A DNA stretch of 8,331 nucleotides from an uncultured Eubacteriales bacterium (GTDB taxonomy: Bacteria > Bacillota > Clostridia > Oscillospirales > Oscillospiraceae). A program made the position numbers and the translations under genes. Location: assembly GCA_902475515.1 (NCBI GenBank), contig CABSAB010000045.1, forward strand, positions 1-8,331, in the 5' to 3' direction. Of the stretch, positions 1-8,331 are shown piece after piece. The notes beneath the pieces were generated by a model. That model was not told where the DNA came from and ran no database searches. It worked only from the letters and a program-made list of their open reading frames with translations. Within the stretch, counting starts at the first letter, position 1; each line of letters begins with the position of its first letter.

Positions 1-550
1 GCAGACGATGGTGCCGCCGCCGGTACCGCCCTCGGGGCCCAGGTCGATGATATAATCCGCCACCTTGATGACATCCAGGTTGTGCTCGATGACCAGAACA
101 GTGTTGCCCTGGTCCACCAGCGCCTGGAGTACATCCACCAGCCGATGGACGTCGGCGGTATGCAGGCCCGTGGTGGGCTCGTCCAGAATATAGAACGTGT
201 TGCCCGTGGAGACGCGGGAAAGCTCTGTGGCCAGCTTCACCCGCTGGGCCTCGCCGCCGGAGAGGGTGGTGGAGGACTGGCCCAGGCGGATATAGCCCAG
301 GCCCACCTGGCACAGGGCATCCACCTTGCGGCGGATGCGGGGGAGGTTTTCAAAGAACTCCAAAGCCTCGTCGGCGGTCATTTCCAATACGTCCGCAATG
401 TTTTTGCCCTTGTACTGCACGTCCAGGGTCTCGCGGTTATAACGCTTGCCCTTGCAGACGTCGCAGGGGACGTAGATATCCGGCAGGAAATGCATCTCGA
501 TTTTCACCAGGCCGTCGCCGCAGCAGGCCTCGCAGCGGCCTCCCTTGACG

Positions 551-2788
<2,238 letters not shown>

Positions 2789-2795
2789 AGTATAA

Positions 2796-2800
2796 CTCCT
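2796..2800 (-). promoter_or_regulatory. Ribosome binding site of uvrA
   Basis: The minus strand reads AGGAG, then TTATACT, then ATG. This well-placed site fixes the uvrA start at 2788 rather than at the in-frame ATG at 2821. Confidence 0.8.
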
Positions 2801-2823
2801 ATATAGCTTAGAATAAGGCAACG

Positions 2824-2848
2824 CTCCCGCCCCAGAGCGGAGCGGGAG
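2824..2848 (-). other. Hairpin in the capA-uvrA spacer
   Basis: Arms CTCCCGC (2824-2830) and GCGGGAG (2842-2848) are perfect 7-bp complements around an 11-nt loop. They lie in the 83-nt gap between the capA-like stop and the uvrA start. No run of T follows on the minus strand, so it is not a classical intrinsic terminator. It may be a processing or stabilising structure, or a weak attenuator. No convincing promoter is visible in the gap, which favours read-through into uvrA. Confidence 0.4.
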
Positions 2849-2871
2849 AGACCTGTGAAATTCGGGTTGCG

Positions 2872-4068
2872 TTACTCTTCCCGCCGGATGCCGCCGTCTA
2901 CGGCATCGCTGAGGGAATAGAGCTTATCCAGGATGCGCTGGGCCTCGTCGCCCTCGGCAGGGGTGGGACAGTAGTCGTTCCGGCCCACCTGGGAGGTCAT
3001 GGAGCAGGGGATCAGGTTCAGCGCCGCCTCGCCCTGGACCACGCCATCGTCCAGAGTGAAGGTCTGCTGGAAGATCACGTTGTCAGGGTCGTCCAGGGGC
3101 TGGGTGCCGCCATAGCAGAAGGTGCCCAGGCTGTAGGCAATGTACTTGCCCTCATAGAGCTCTACCCCCTGCATGATCCGGGGATGATGGCCGATGACCA
3201 GGTCCGCGCCGGCGTCGATGGCGCCGTGGGCCAGCTCGATCTGCTCGGTGCTGGGGGCATCGGAGCCCTCGTCGCCCCAGTGGTACTCCACCACAATGAG
3301 CTGGGCGCCGTCGGCCCAGAGGGATTCCATATGCTTCTTGGTCTTGCTGAGACAGTCGGAGGCCTCTTTGGTGGAAAGACCGATGAAGCCCACCTTGACT
3401 CCGGAAACATCGATGATCTTGAGATTGTCATAGCCGAAGCGGTCGATCTTGGCGTTATCCAGGTTGGCCAGGGTGTCCACATAGCCGGAATCGCCGTAAT
3501 CCTTGACATGGCAGTTGGCCACATTCACCGCGTCAATGCCGCCCTCGGCCAAAATGGCCACCCGGGAGGGGTCGGCCTTATAGGCATAGAGGCTGCCTTG
3601 GCGGTCATCCGTGAGGGTAAAGGTACCTTCCAGGTTCCCTACGGTCAAATCGTCACCCTCTAAAATCGATTTGACGTTCTGAAAAAAATAGGGGGCTCCG
3701 TAGGTCTGGTAATATTCTTCAAAGGAGCCCTCGGCCTCGGGGTTATCGGTGCCCAGGGTCAGGTCGCCCACAAAGCTGAGCGTGATGGTATGGCTCCCGG
3801 GGGCCGGGGCGGCGGAGTTCAGGGCCGAAGCCTCTCCGGCGGAATCTTCCGGGGTGTTGGCTGCCATCCGGGCCTCCAGGTCTTTTTTGGCCTGGATCTT
3901 GGCGGCCAGATCGTCGATGGCCTTCTTGGTGCTGCAGCTCTGGGCCAGGGCGATGATCGACAGGACGATGGCCACTAAAATGGCCGCCAGGCGGATGCCC
4001 CGCTGAATGCGGGCATACTTCTGCCGCTCCGCACGGAGCTGCTGGGGCGTCTTTTGCTGATTATCCAT
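2872..4068 (-). CDS. CapA-family (poly-gamma-glutamate synthesis type) membrane-anchored protein
   Basis: This is a 398-aa protein of the CapA metallophosphatase-like family, whose founding member takes part in poly-gamma-glutamate capsule assembly. A basic cytoplasmic N-terminus (1-24) is followed by one hydrophobic segment (about 25-43) and a linker rich in Ala, Lys and Glu, then Ala/Pro/Ser (about 46-92). The catalytic-type domain is therefore probably outside the cell. Family motifs are SFVGDLTLG (98-106), GNLEGTF (144-150), NVANCHVKDYG (182-192), VEYHWGDEGS (260-269), GHHPRIMQGVELYEGKYIAY (293-312) and SLGTF (313-317). CapA proteins usually carry ANNH and GHHPH at two of these places. 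Here they read ANCH and GHHPR. Cys45 after LAQS resembles a lipobox only weakly. The ATG at 4068 has GGGAAGGA 7 nt upstream, and the gene starts only 18 nt after the uvrB stop, so the two are co-transcribed. The substrate is unknown, and nothing visible links it functionally to DNA repair. Confidence 0.88.
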   Translation of the reverse strand: MDNQQKTPQQLRAERQKYARIQRGIRLAAILVAIVLSIIALAQSCSTKKAIDDLAAKIQAKKDLEARMAANTPEDSAGEASALNSAAPAPGSHTITLSFVGDLTLGTDNPEAEGSFEEYYQTYGAPYFFQNVKSILEGDDLTVGNLEGTFTLTDDRQGSLYAYKADPSRVAILAEGGIDAVNVANCHVKDYGDSGYVDTLANLDNAKIDRFGYDNLKIIDVSGVKVGFIGLSTKEASDCLSKTKKHMESLWADGAQLIVVEYHWGDEGSDAPSTEQIELAHGAIDAGADLVIGHHPRIMQGVELYEGKYIAYSLGTFCYGGTQPLDDPDNVIFQQTFTLDDGVVQGEAALNLIPCSMTSQVGRNDYCPTPAEGDEAQRILDKLYSLSDAVDGGIRREE

Positions 4069-4075
4069 AATGATG

Positions 4076-4083
4076 TCCTTCCC
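4076..4083 (-). promoter_or_regulatory. Ribosome binding site of the capA-like gene
   Basis: The minus strand reads GGGAAGGA, 7 nt before the ATG at 4068. It lies in the 18-nt gap immediately after the uvrB stop codon, an arrangement compatible with translational coupling. Confidence 0.7.
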
Positions 4084-4086
4084 TTC

Positions 4087-6045
4087 TTAACCGCCGCGGA
4101 GGGTGATGATCTGATCCCGAAGGGCCGCGGCATATTCGAATTCCATAAGCTTGGCTGCTTTTTGCATTTCCTTTTCCAAACGGCGGATCTCAGCTTCCCG
4201 CTCGTTTTTGGTGAGTTTCTTACCGTCCTGCCGGACGTCCACCGTGCGGGAGATCTCAATCAGCTCCCGGATGGACTTGATGACGGTCTTGGGCACGATG
4301 CCGTTTTTCTCATTATAGGCCTGCTGAAGGTCCCGGCGGCGCTTGGTCTCGCCAATGGCGTATTCCATGGCGGGGGTGACGTGGTCGGCATACATAATGA
4401 CCTTGCCGTCGGCATTTCGTGCCGCACGGCCGATGGTCTGCACCAGACTGGTGGGGGACCGGAGGAAGCCCTCCTTGTCCGCGTCCAATATGGCCACCAG
4501 TGCTACCTCCGGCAGGTCCAGGCCCTCCCGCAGGAGGTTGATGCCCACCAGCACGTCGAACTTCTGCATCCGCAGGTCCCGGATGATCTCCTGGCGCTCC
4601 ATGGTGTCGATGTCCGAGTGCATATAGCGGACCTTGATGCCGGCCTTGGTCAAATATGCGGTCAGGTCCTCGGCCATCTTCTTGGTGAGGGTGGTGACCA
4701 GGGTGCGGTAATTGTGTGCAGTCAGGGTGTTGATCTCGCCGATGAGATCGTCGATCTGGCCCTCCACCGGGCGAACCTCCACCGGGGGGTCCAAAAGCCC
4801 CGTGGGGCGGATCAATTGCTCAGCCACCTGGCCGGAGCGGGAAAGCTCGTATTCCGCCGGGGTGGCGGAGACGTAGATCACCTGATGGATCTTGCTTTGA
4901 AATTCTTCGAACTTCAGGGGGCGGTTGTCAAAAGCCGACGGGAGCCGGAAGCCGTAGTCCACCAGGGACTGCTTGCGGGACCGGTCGCCGTTGTACATGG
5001 CCCGCACCTGGGGCACGGTCACATGGCTCTCGTCAATAAACAGGAGGTAGTCCTCCGGGAAATAGTCCATCAATGTCATGGGCGGCGACCCTGCGGGCCG
5101 GCCGCTGATGATGCGGGAATAGTTCTCGATGCCGCTGCAAAAGCCCAGTTCCCCCAGCATCTCGATGTCATACATGGTGCGCTGATGGATGCGCTGGGCC
5201 TCCAGGAGCTTGCCGTTTTCCTTAAACCAGGCCTCCCGGTCCATCAGTTCCTCGGCAATATCCCGGCAGGCGCGCTCCAGCTTCTCCTTGGTGGTGACAT
5301 AGTGGCTGGCGGGATAGATGGCGCAGTGGGAAATGACCCGCTCGGAGACCCCGGTGGTGACGTTGAACTCACTGATGCGGTCGATCTCATCCCCAAAGAA
5401 CTCGATGCGGATGGCCCGGCTGGACCAGCCCGCCGGAAACACCTCCACCGTGTCGCCCCGGACCCGGAAGGTATTGCGGATGAAGTTGATGTCGTTGCGC
5501 TCATAGCGGATGTCGATGAGGCTCCGAAGCAGCGCGTCCCGGTCCCAGGTCTGGCCCTGGCGGACGGAGACCACCAGGGACTTGTAGTCCTCGGGGTCGC
5601 CCAGACCGTAGATGCAGCTGACGGAGGCCACCACGATCACGTCCCGCCGCTCCAGCAGGGAGGCTGTGGCGGAGTTCCGCAGGCGGTCGATCTCCTCGTT
5701 GGTGTCGGAGACCTTTTCTATATAAGTGTCCGTGTGGGCAATATATGCCTCGGGCTGATAGTAATCATAGTAGGAGACGAAATACTCCACGGCGTTTTCC
5801 GGAAAGAACTCCCGGAACTCGGAGCACAGCTGGGCGGCCAGGGTCTTGTTGTGGGCCAGCACCAGGGTGGGCCGGTTCATCTTGGCGATGATGTTGGCCA
5901 TGGTGAAGGTCTTGCCGGAGCCGGTGACGCCCAGGAGCACCTGCTCGTCGATGCCGTTTGAGAGGCCCATGGTCAGGGCCTCGATGGCCTCGGGCTGGTC
6001 TCCGGAGGGAGAATAGGGGGCGTGTAGTTTGAAAAGCTGCTCCAT
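4087..6045 (-). CDS. uvrB: Excinuclease ABC subunit UvrB
   Basis: UvrB is the helicase-fold protein that takes damaged DNA from UvrA, verifies the lesion and recruits UvrC for the dual incision. The 652-aa length is usual for the family. Motifs in order are Walker A GVTGSGKT (39-46), the aromatic beta-hairpin region YYDYYQPEAYIAHTDTYIEK (92-111), the DEAD-like FIDESH (336-341), SATPAEYE (393-400), the helicase motif VI region QTIGRAAR (536-543) and a C-terminal UVR domain (about 616-650) that binds UvrC or UvrA. All key residues look intact. The ATG at 6045 has AAGGAGG 7 nt upstream and begins the conserved FKLHAPYSPSGDQPEAI. A longer reading from 6189 would run across the promoter and is rejected. 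It is the first gene of a leftward cluster with the capA-like gene and uvrA. I found no Bacillus-type LexA box (GAAC-4-GTTC) upstream. Confidence 0.98.
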   Translation of the reverse strand: MEQLFKLHAPYSPSGDQPEAIEALTMGLSNGIDEQVLLGVTGSGKTFTMANIIAKMNRPTLVLAHNKTLAAQLCSEFREFFPENAVEYFVSYYDYYQPEAYIAHTDTYIEKVSDTNEEIDRLRNSATASLLERRDVIVVASVSCIYGLGDPEDYKSLVVSVRQGQTWDRDALLRSLIDIRYERNDINFIRNTFRVRGDTVEVFPAGWSSRAIRIEFFGDEIDRISEFNVTTGVSERVISHCAIYPASHYVTTKEKLERACRDIAEELMDREAWFKENGKLLEAQRIHQRTMYDIEMLGELGFCSGIENYSRIISGRPAGSPPMTLMDYFPEDYLLFIDESHVTVPQVRAMYNGDRSRKQSLVDYGFRLPSAFDNRPLKFEEFQSKIHQVIYVSATPAEYELSRSGQVAEQLIRPTGLLDPPVEVRPVEGQIDDLIGEINTLTAHNYRTLVTTLTKKMAEDLTAYLTKAGIKVRYMHSDIDTMERQEIIRDLRMQKFDVLVGINLLREGLDLPEVALVAILDADKEGFLRSPTSLVQTIGRAARNADGKVIMYADHVTPAMEYAIGETKRRRDLQQAYNEKNGIVPKTVIKSIRELIEISRTVDVRQDGKKLTKNEREAEIRRLEKEMQKAAKLMEFEYAAALRDQIITLRGG

Positions 6046-6052
6046 GGACGGG

Positions 6053-6059
6053 CCTCCTT
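6053..6059 (-). promoter_or_regulatory. Ribosome binding site of uvrB
   Basis: AAGGAGG on the minus strand is a full Shine-Dalgarno match. It lies 7 nt before the ATG at 6045 and decides this start over upstream in-frame candidates. Confidence 0.85.
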
Positions 6060-6070
6060 GGGTGGCTGAG

Positions 6071-6097
6071 GGGGAGATTTCCCCGGCACGGGTGCCG
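6071..6097 (-). other. Two adjacent hairpins in the uvrB leader
   Basis: Directly after the expected transcription start (about 6100), the leader contains CGGCA/TGCCG (6084-6097, 4-nt loop). It is followed at once by GGGGA/TCCCC (6071-6084, 4-nt loop), and the two share one base. The ribosome binding site follows about 11 nt later. A stable 5' structure of this kind may protect the transcript from decay or tune translation. No U-run follows, so it is not a terminator. Confidence 0.45.
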
Positions 6098-6106
6098 TGA
6101 TATTGC

Positions 6107-6135
6107 ATTATAGCACAGTTTTTTAAAATACTCAA
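6107..6135 (-). promoter_or_regulatory. Sigma70-type promoter of the uvrB cluster
   Basis: The minus strand has -35 TTGAGT (6135-6130), a 17-nt spacer and a perfect -10 TATAAT (6112-6107). The predicted start near 6100 gives a leader of about 55 nt before uvrB. Confidence 0.85.
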
Positions 6136-6151
6136 GCATTCTAAGGTATTT
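6126..6151. promoter_or_regulatory. Inverted repeat overlapping the uvrB -35 box
   Basis: AAATAC (6126-6131) and GTATTT (6146-6151) form perfect 6-bp arms 14 bp apart. The left arm covers part of the -35 element. The position suits a repressor site, but AT-rich arms of this length can arise by chance. Confidence 0.25.
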
Positions 6152-6286
6152 CTGAAAAGGGCGGTCTCCATTTGGGGATACTTATACATATTACCATATG
6201 TTTCTGCCGAAATTCCTTGGATTTTGTCGAAACAGCGGCCGAATTTTGTGGAATTTGTGAAGTCTGCGTTTTTCCGAAGAAAACAG
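6152..6286. other. Central part of the divergent intergenic region
   Basis: There is no gene here. Two patterns are visible. The first is a dyad ACATAT-TACC-ATATGT (6186-6201) with perfect 6-bp arms. The second is three loosely repeated units built on GATTTTGTCGAA (about 6220-6232), GAATTTTGTGGAA (6241-6253) and GAATTTGTGAA (6251-6261). The stretch is clearly more AT-rich than the flanking genes. Either pattern could bind a regulator of the uvrB or marR promoter, but nothing identifies one. Confidence 0.35.
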
Positions 6287-6315
6287 TTGACAAAGCCGGG
6301 AAAATGCTGTATTGT
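6287..6315 (+). promoter_or_regulatory. Sigma70-type promoter of the marR-exporter operon
   Basis: A consensus -35 TTGACA (6287-6292), a 17-nt spacer and -10 TATTGT (6310-6315, 4 of 6 consensus bases) predict a start near 6322. It is followed immediately by repeats and a palindrome expected to bind the regulator. Confidence 0.8.
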
Positions 6316-6334
6316 TAGTCCGCTAATTGTTAGT
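6311..6334 (+). repeat. Phased 9-bp direct repeat ATTGTTAGT at the marR promoter
   Basis: ATTGTTAGT occurs at 6311-6319, overlapping the -10 box, and again at 6326-6334, with starts 15 bp apart. The second copy runs into the left arm of the palindrome at 6333-6357. GTTAGTT-like half-sites are thus repeated through the start region, as expected for cooperative regulator binding. Confidence 0.55.
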
Positions 6335-6357
6335 TAGTTGACAGTTTGTCAAGTAAC
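6333..6357. promoter_or_regulatory. Candidate MarR operator, 25-bp near-perfect palindrome
   Basis: The core is TTGACA-GTT-TGTCAA (6338-6352). Outer arms GTTA (6333-6336) and TAAC (6354-6357) continue the symmetry, with only the G/G pair at 6337 and 6353 failing. It lies about 11-35 bp downstream of the predicted marR start, where a bound dimer would block transcription. Size and symmetry suit MarR-family dimers, so autoregulation by the adjacent gene is the simplest inference. Confidence 0.72.
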
Positions 6358-6386
6358 ATTCAGAAACAAAACCTTTATTCCAGCAG

Positions 6387-6393
6387 AAAGGAG
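6387..6393 (+). promoter_or_regulatory. Ribosome binding site of marR
   Basis: AAAGGAG lies 9 nt before the ATG at 6403 and supports that start over the in-frame TTG at 6346, which lies inside the palindrome. Confidence 0.75.
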
Positions 6394-6402
6394 TATCGAT
6401 CC

Positions 6403-6960
6403 ATGAAACACCCGGAAGATGACTGGGAACGGGAGCCGCTGTTTGACCGGCCCGGTCAGCGCCTGGAGGACCCGCCTTTTGAGGGCGGTCCGCTGGACCA
6501 TGATCCGCCTGAATTTGCCGCCATTCGCCGTATTGAGTTTTTAAGCCGGCTGCACCATATGGCGTTTCGGGCGGTGCTGCAGGGAGACGGCTTTTCCCCG
6601 GCCCAGGCGGGGGCCATGCGCATGGTGATCCGCTTCCCGGGCATGAGCCAGCGGGAGCTGGCCGACAAACTCCATATCCAGCGCGCCACCGCCACGGTGA
6701 TGCTGCAAAAGATGGAGAAGTCCGGCTACATCGACCGCCGGGCCGATCAGGCCGACCAGCGAATCTCCCGGATCTATCCCACACAGTCTGCCAAAGCCAT
6801 AGACGCCGAAAGCCAAAAGGCTGTGGACGCCTATTTTACCCGGTGTTTTTCCGGCGTGTCCCAGGAGGACTTTGAGACCATGCAAAACGTTTTGCAAAGG
6901 CTTGGAGACAACCTCCGGGAAATTTTAAGCGAAAACCCAGTCCCAATGGATAAGGAGTGA
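6403..6960 (+). CDS. MarR-family winged-helix transcriptional regulator
   Basis: This is a 185-aa dimeric repressor-type protein. MarR proteins bind palindromic DNA and release it on contact with small toxic ligands or oxidants. Residues 1-38 form an acidic, proline-rich extension that the core family lacks. The alpha-helical dimerisation region begins near 40. The winged helix-turn-helix follows: MSQRELADKL (81-90), recognition helix about QRATATVMLQKMEKSG (93-108), and wing DRRADQADQR-ISRIYPT (111-127). A C-terminal helix (about 130-175) completes the fold. The single Cys148 is not in the usual N-terminal OhrR sensing position, so peroxide sensing is not suggested. The stop is followed after 7 nt by the TTG start of an ABC exporter, and a palindrome lies between promoter and gene. 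An autorepressor controlling the exporter is the likely role. The inducer cannot be told from sequence. Confidence 0.93.
   Translation: MKHPEDDWEREPLFDRPGQRLEDPPFEGGPLDHDPPEFAAIRRIEFLSRLHHMAFRAVLQGDGFSPAQAGAMRMVIRFPGMSQRELADKLHIQRATATVMLQKMEKSGYIDRRADQADQRISRIYPTQSAKAIDAESQKAVDAYFTRCFSGVSQEDFETMQNVLQRLGDNLREILSENPVPMDKE
6952..6957 (+). promoter_or_regulatory. Ribosome binding site of the ABC exporter, inside the marR 3' end
   Basis: AAGGAG forms the last two sense codons of marR just before its TGA. It is spaced 10 nt from the TTG at 6968, so translation of the two genes is probably coupled. Confidence 0.65.
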
Positions 6961-6967
6961 TCCAAAC

Positions 6968-8331
6968 TTGAAAAACTTTCTGAAATTTCTCAAGCCCTAC
7001 CGGTGGTGGGTGGTGCTGACGGTGATTTTTATTGCCCTGCAGTCTCTCAGCGACCTGTATCTGCCGGATCTGAACGCCACCATCATTGATGACGGCGTCA
7101 TGCAGGGGGATGTAAAGACCATTTTGATCTTCGGTGCGGTGATGCTGCTGGTGGCGCTGCTGGTGGGCGTATGTACCCTGGGTACCACCTATTTTTCCAC
7201 CAAGGCCTCCCTGGCCTATGGCCGGGATATGCGGCTGGCGCTGTTTACCAAGGTGCAGTCCTTCTCCCAGTCGGATCTGGACCACTTTGGAACGCCCTCC
7301 CTCATCACCCGTACGACCAACGACGTGAACCAGCTCCAGCAGATGATGCAGATGCTGCTGCGGACCATCATTACCACGCCCATTTTGCTCTTTGGCGGTA
7401 TCATCATGTGCCTGAAGCAGGATGTGCAGCTGTCGATGATCTTGCTGTTTGTGGTGCCTATCATTGCGGTGGTGGTTGTGTTCACCACGAAAAAATCCCA
7501 TCCCTGGTTCAAAAAGCAACAGACCCAGGTGGATAAGCTCAACCAGGTGCTCCGGGAGAAGCTTTCCGGCATCCGGGTGATCCGGGCCTTTGTACGGACG
7601 GACTACGAGGAGCAGCGCTATGACCGGGAAAACAAGGAAATGCTGAAGATCGCCGTCCATGCCCACAAGCTCATGACGGCCCTGATGCCCCTGGTGAGCC
7701 TGGTGATGAACGGGGCGACCCTGGCGGCCTACTACATGGGCGCTATCCGCATTGATTCCTTTGGCATGGAGATCGGCGCCCTGACGGCCTTTGTGACCTA
7801 CCTCATGCAGATCCTCATGAGCATTATGGCCTCGTCCATGATGATGAACATGATCCCCCGGGCCATGACCTCCATCGGGCGTATCAACGAGGTGCTGAAT
7901 TACGAGCCCTCCATTCGGGACGACGGTGCCCGGGAGGAGGACATCGGCGCCTTTACGGGCCTGGAGTTTCGGGATGTGTCTTTCTGCTATCCCGAGGCGG
8001 ACCGGCCGGTGCTGGAGCATGTGAGCTTTGTGACAAAACCCGGCGAGACCACCGCCATTATCGGCTCCACAGGCTCGGGCAAATCCACCATGGTGAACCT
8101 GATCCCGAGAATTTACGACACCACAACAGGGCAGATCCTTCTGAACGGCGTGGATATCCGGGAGCTTTCCCAGGCGCAGCTGCGGCGGCATCTGGGTGTG
8201 GTGCCCCAGAAGGCGCTGCTGTTTGACGGTACCGTGGCATCCAACCTCCGCTATGGCAAGGACAACGCCACAGAGGAGGAAATGTGGCAGGCGCTGGAGG
8301 TTGCCCAGGGCAAAGACTTTGTTTCCAATAT
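6968..8331 (+). CDS. ABC exporter half-transporter (fused membrane and ATPase domains), 3' end outside the window
   Basis: The reading frame is open to the window edge: 454 codons, of about 570-600 expected. It begins MKNFLKFLKPYRWW. The TTG start is chosen because AAGGAG precedes it and no ATG fits before the first membrane segment. Six hydrophobic segments are visible at about 13-32, 51-75, 131-149, 155-173, 238-257 and 269-290, the type I exporter fold. The coupling-region motif TRTTNDVNQLQQ (114-125) and REKLSGIRVIRAF (196-208) are typical of multidrug exporters of the BmrC/LmrC kind. The ATPase domain starts near 333. Walker A is GSTGSGKST (366-374) and the Q-loop is VVPQKALLFDGT with Gln414. 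The LSGGQ signature and Walker B fall beyond 8331. Such half-transporters usually pair with a second one encoded directly downstream. The substrate is unknown, and the upstream marR suggests drug or toxin export. Confidence 0.95.
   Translation, partial: MKNFLKFLKPYRWWVVLTVIFIALQSLSDLYLPDLNATIIDDGVMQGDVKTILIFGAVMLLVALLVGVCTLGTTYFSTKASLAYGRDMRLALFTKVQSFSQSDLDHFGTPSLITRTTNDVNQLQQMMQMLLRTIITTPILLFGGIIMCLKQDVQLSMILLFVVPIIAVVVVFTTKKSHPWFKKQQTQVDKLNQVLREKLSGIRVIRAFVRTDYEEQRYDRENKEMLKIAVHAHKLMTALMPLVSLVMNGATLAAYYMGAIRIDSFGMEIGALTAFVTYLMQILMSIMASSMMMNMIPRAMTSIGRINEVLNYEPSIRDDGAREEDIGAFTGLEFRDVSFCYPEADRPVLEHVSFVTKPGETTAIIGSTGSGKSTMVNLIPRIYDTTTGQILLNGVDIRELSQAQLRRHLGVVPQKALLFDGTVASNLRYGKDNATEEEMWQALEVAQGKDFVSN

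Noticed and set aside
2824..2848. Intrinsic terminator between the capA-like gene and uvrA
   Set aside because: A stem exists, but no T-run follows on either strand.
4054..5961. 635-codon open frame on the plus strand opposite uvrB
   Set aside because: It is an antisense shadow in GC-rich DNA. The protein is low-complexity Gly/Leu/Val/His/Asp without any motif, has no ribosome site, and lies opposite a fully conserved UvrB.
6046..6189. Longer UvrB starting at 6189
   Set aside because: The extra 48 residues would be translated across the -35/-10 promoter and the leader hairpins. The ATG at 6045 has a full AAGGAGG.
6346..6402. Longer MarR starting at the TTG at 6346
   Set aside because: That codon lies in the palindrome and has no ribosome site. 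ATG 6403 with AAAGGAG fits.
6836..8191. 451-codon open frame on the minus strand opposite the ABC exporter
   Set aside because: The composition is His/Gly/Gln-rich with no recognisable domain. The plus-strand frame encodes an unmistakable ABC exporter through to the window edge.

Overview
The window looks like chromosomal DNA from a GC-rich Clostridia-type Firmicute. An Oscillospiraceae relative (Flavonifractor/Oscillibacter-like) is my best guess, based on protein style, strong AGGAGG-type ribosome binding sites and codon use rather than any search. No rRNA, tRNA, CRISPR array or insertion sequence is visible.

Layout. Positions 1-6045 hold a leftward cluster, uvrB -> capA-like -> uvrA, read from a clear sigma70-type promoter at 6107-6135. 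UvrA and UvrB are the damage-recognition and damage-verification proteins of nucleotide excision repair. A membrane-anchored CapA-family protein sits between them. A 357-bp divergent intergenic region (6046-6402) carries the uvrB promoter and leader, several small dyads, and a rightward promoter. Rightward from 6403 are a MarR-family regulator and an ABC exporter half-transporter (TTG start at 6968) that runs off the right edge. A near-perfect 25-bp palindrome lies just downstream of the marR promoter. It is the obvious candidate operator, suggesting a self-regulated marR-exporter operon responding to a toxic small molecule.

Most unusual feature. uvrA is broken. About 37 bp sit inside codon space after residue 718. 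Of these, 35 bp (600-634) are an exact inverted copy of 836-870, the stretch of the same gene that encodes the second Walker A loop. The insert shifts the frame by one and ends the protein 27 residues later at 551. The remaining C-terminal third (signature, Walker B, second zinc module) is perfectly conserved in the other frame from 600 to 1. This looks like a recent template-switch mutation or a chimeric read/assembly artefact. I cannot separate these from sequence alone.

I see no convincing new defence or mobile system. The other observations are regulatory (operator palindrome, phased repeats, twin leader hairpins) or concern active-site variants in the CapA-like protein.
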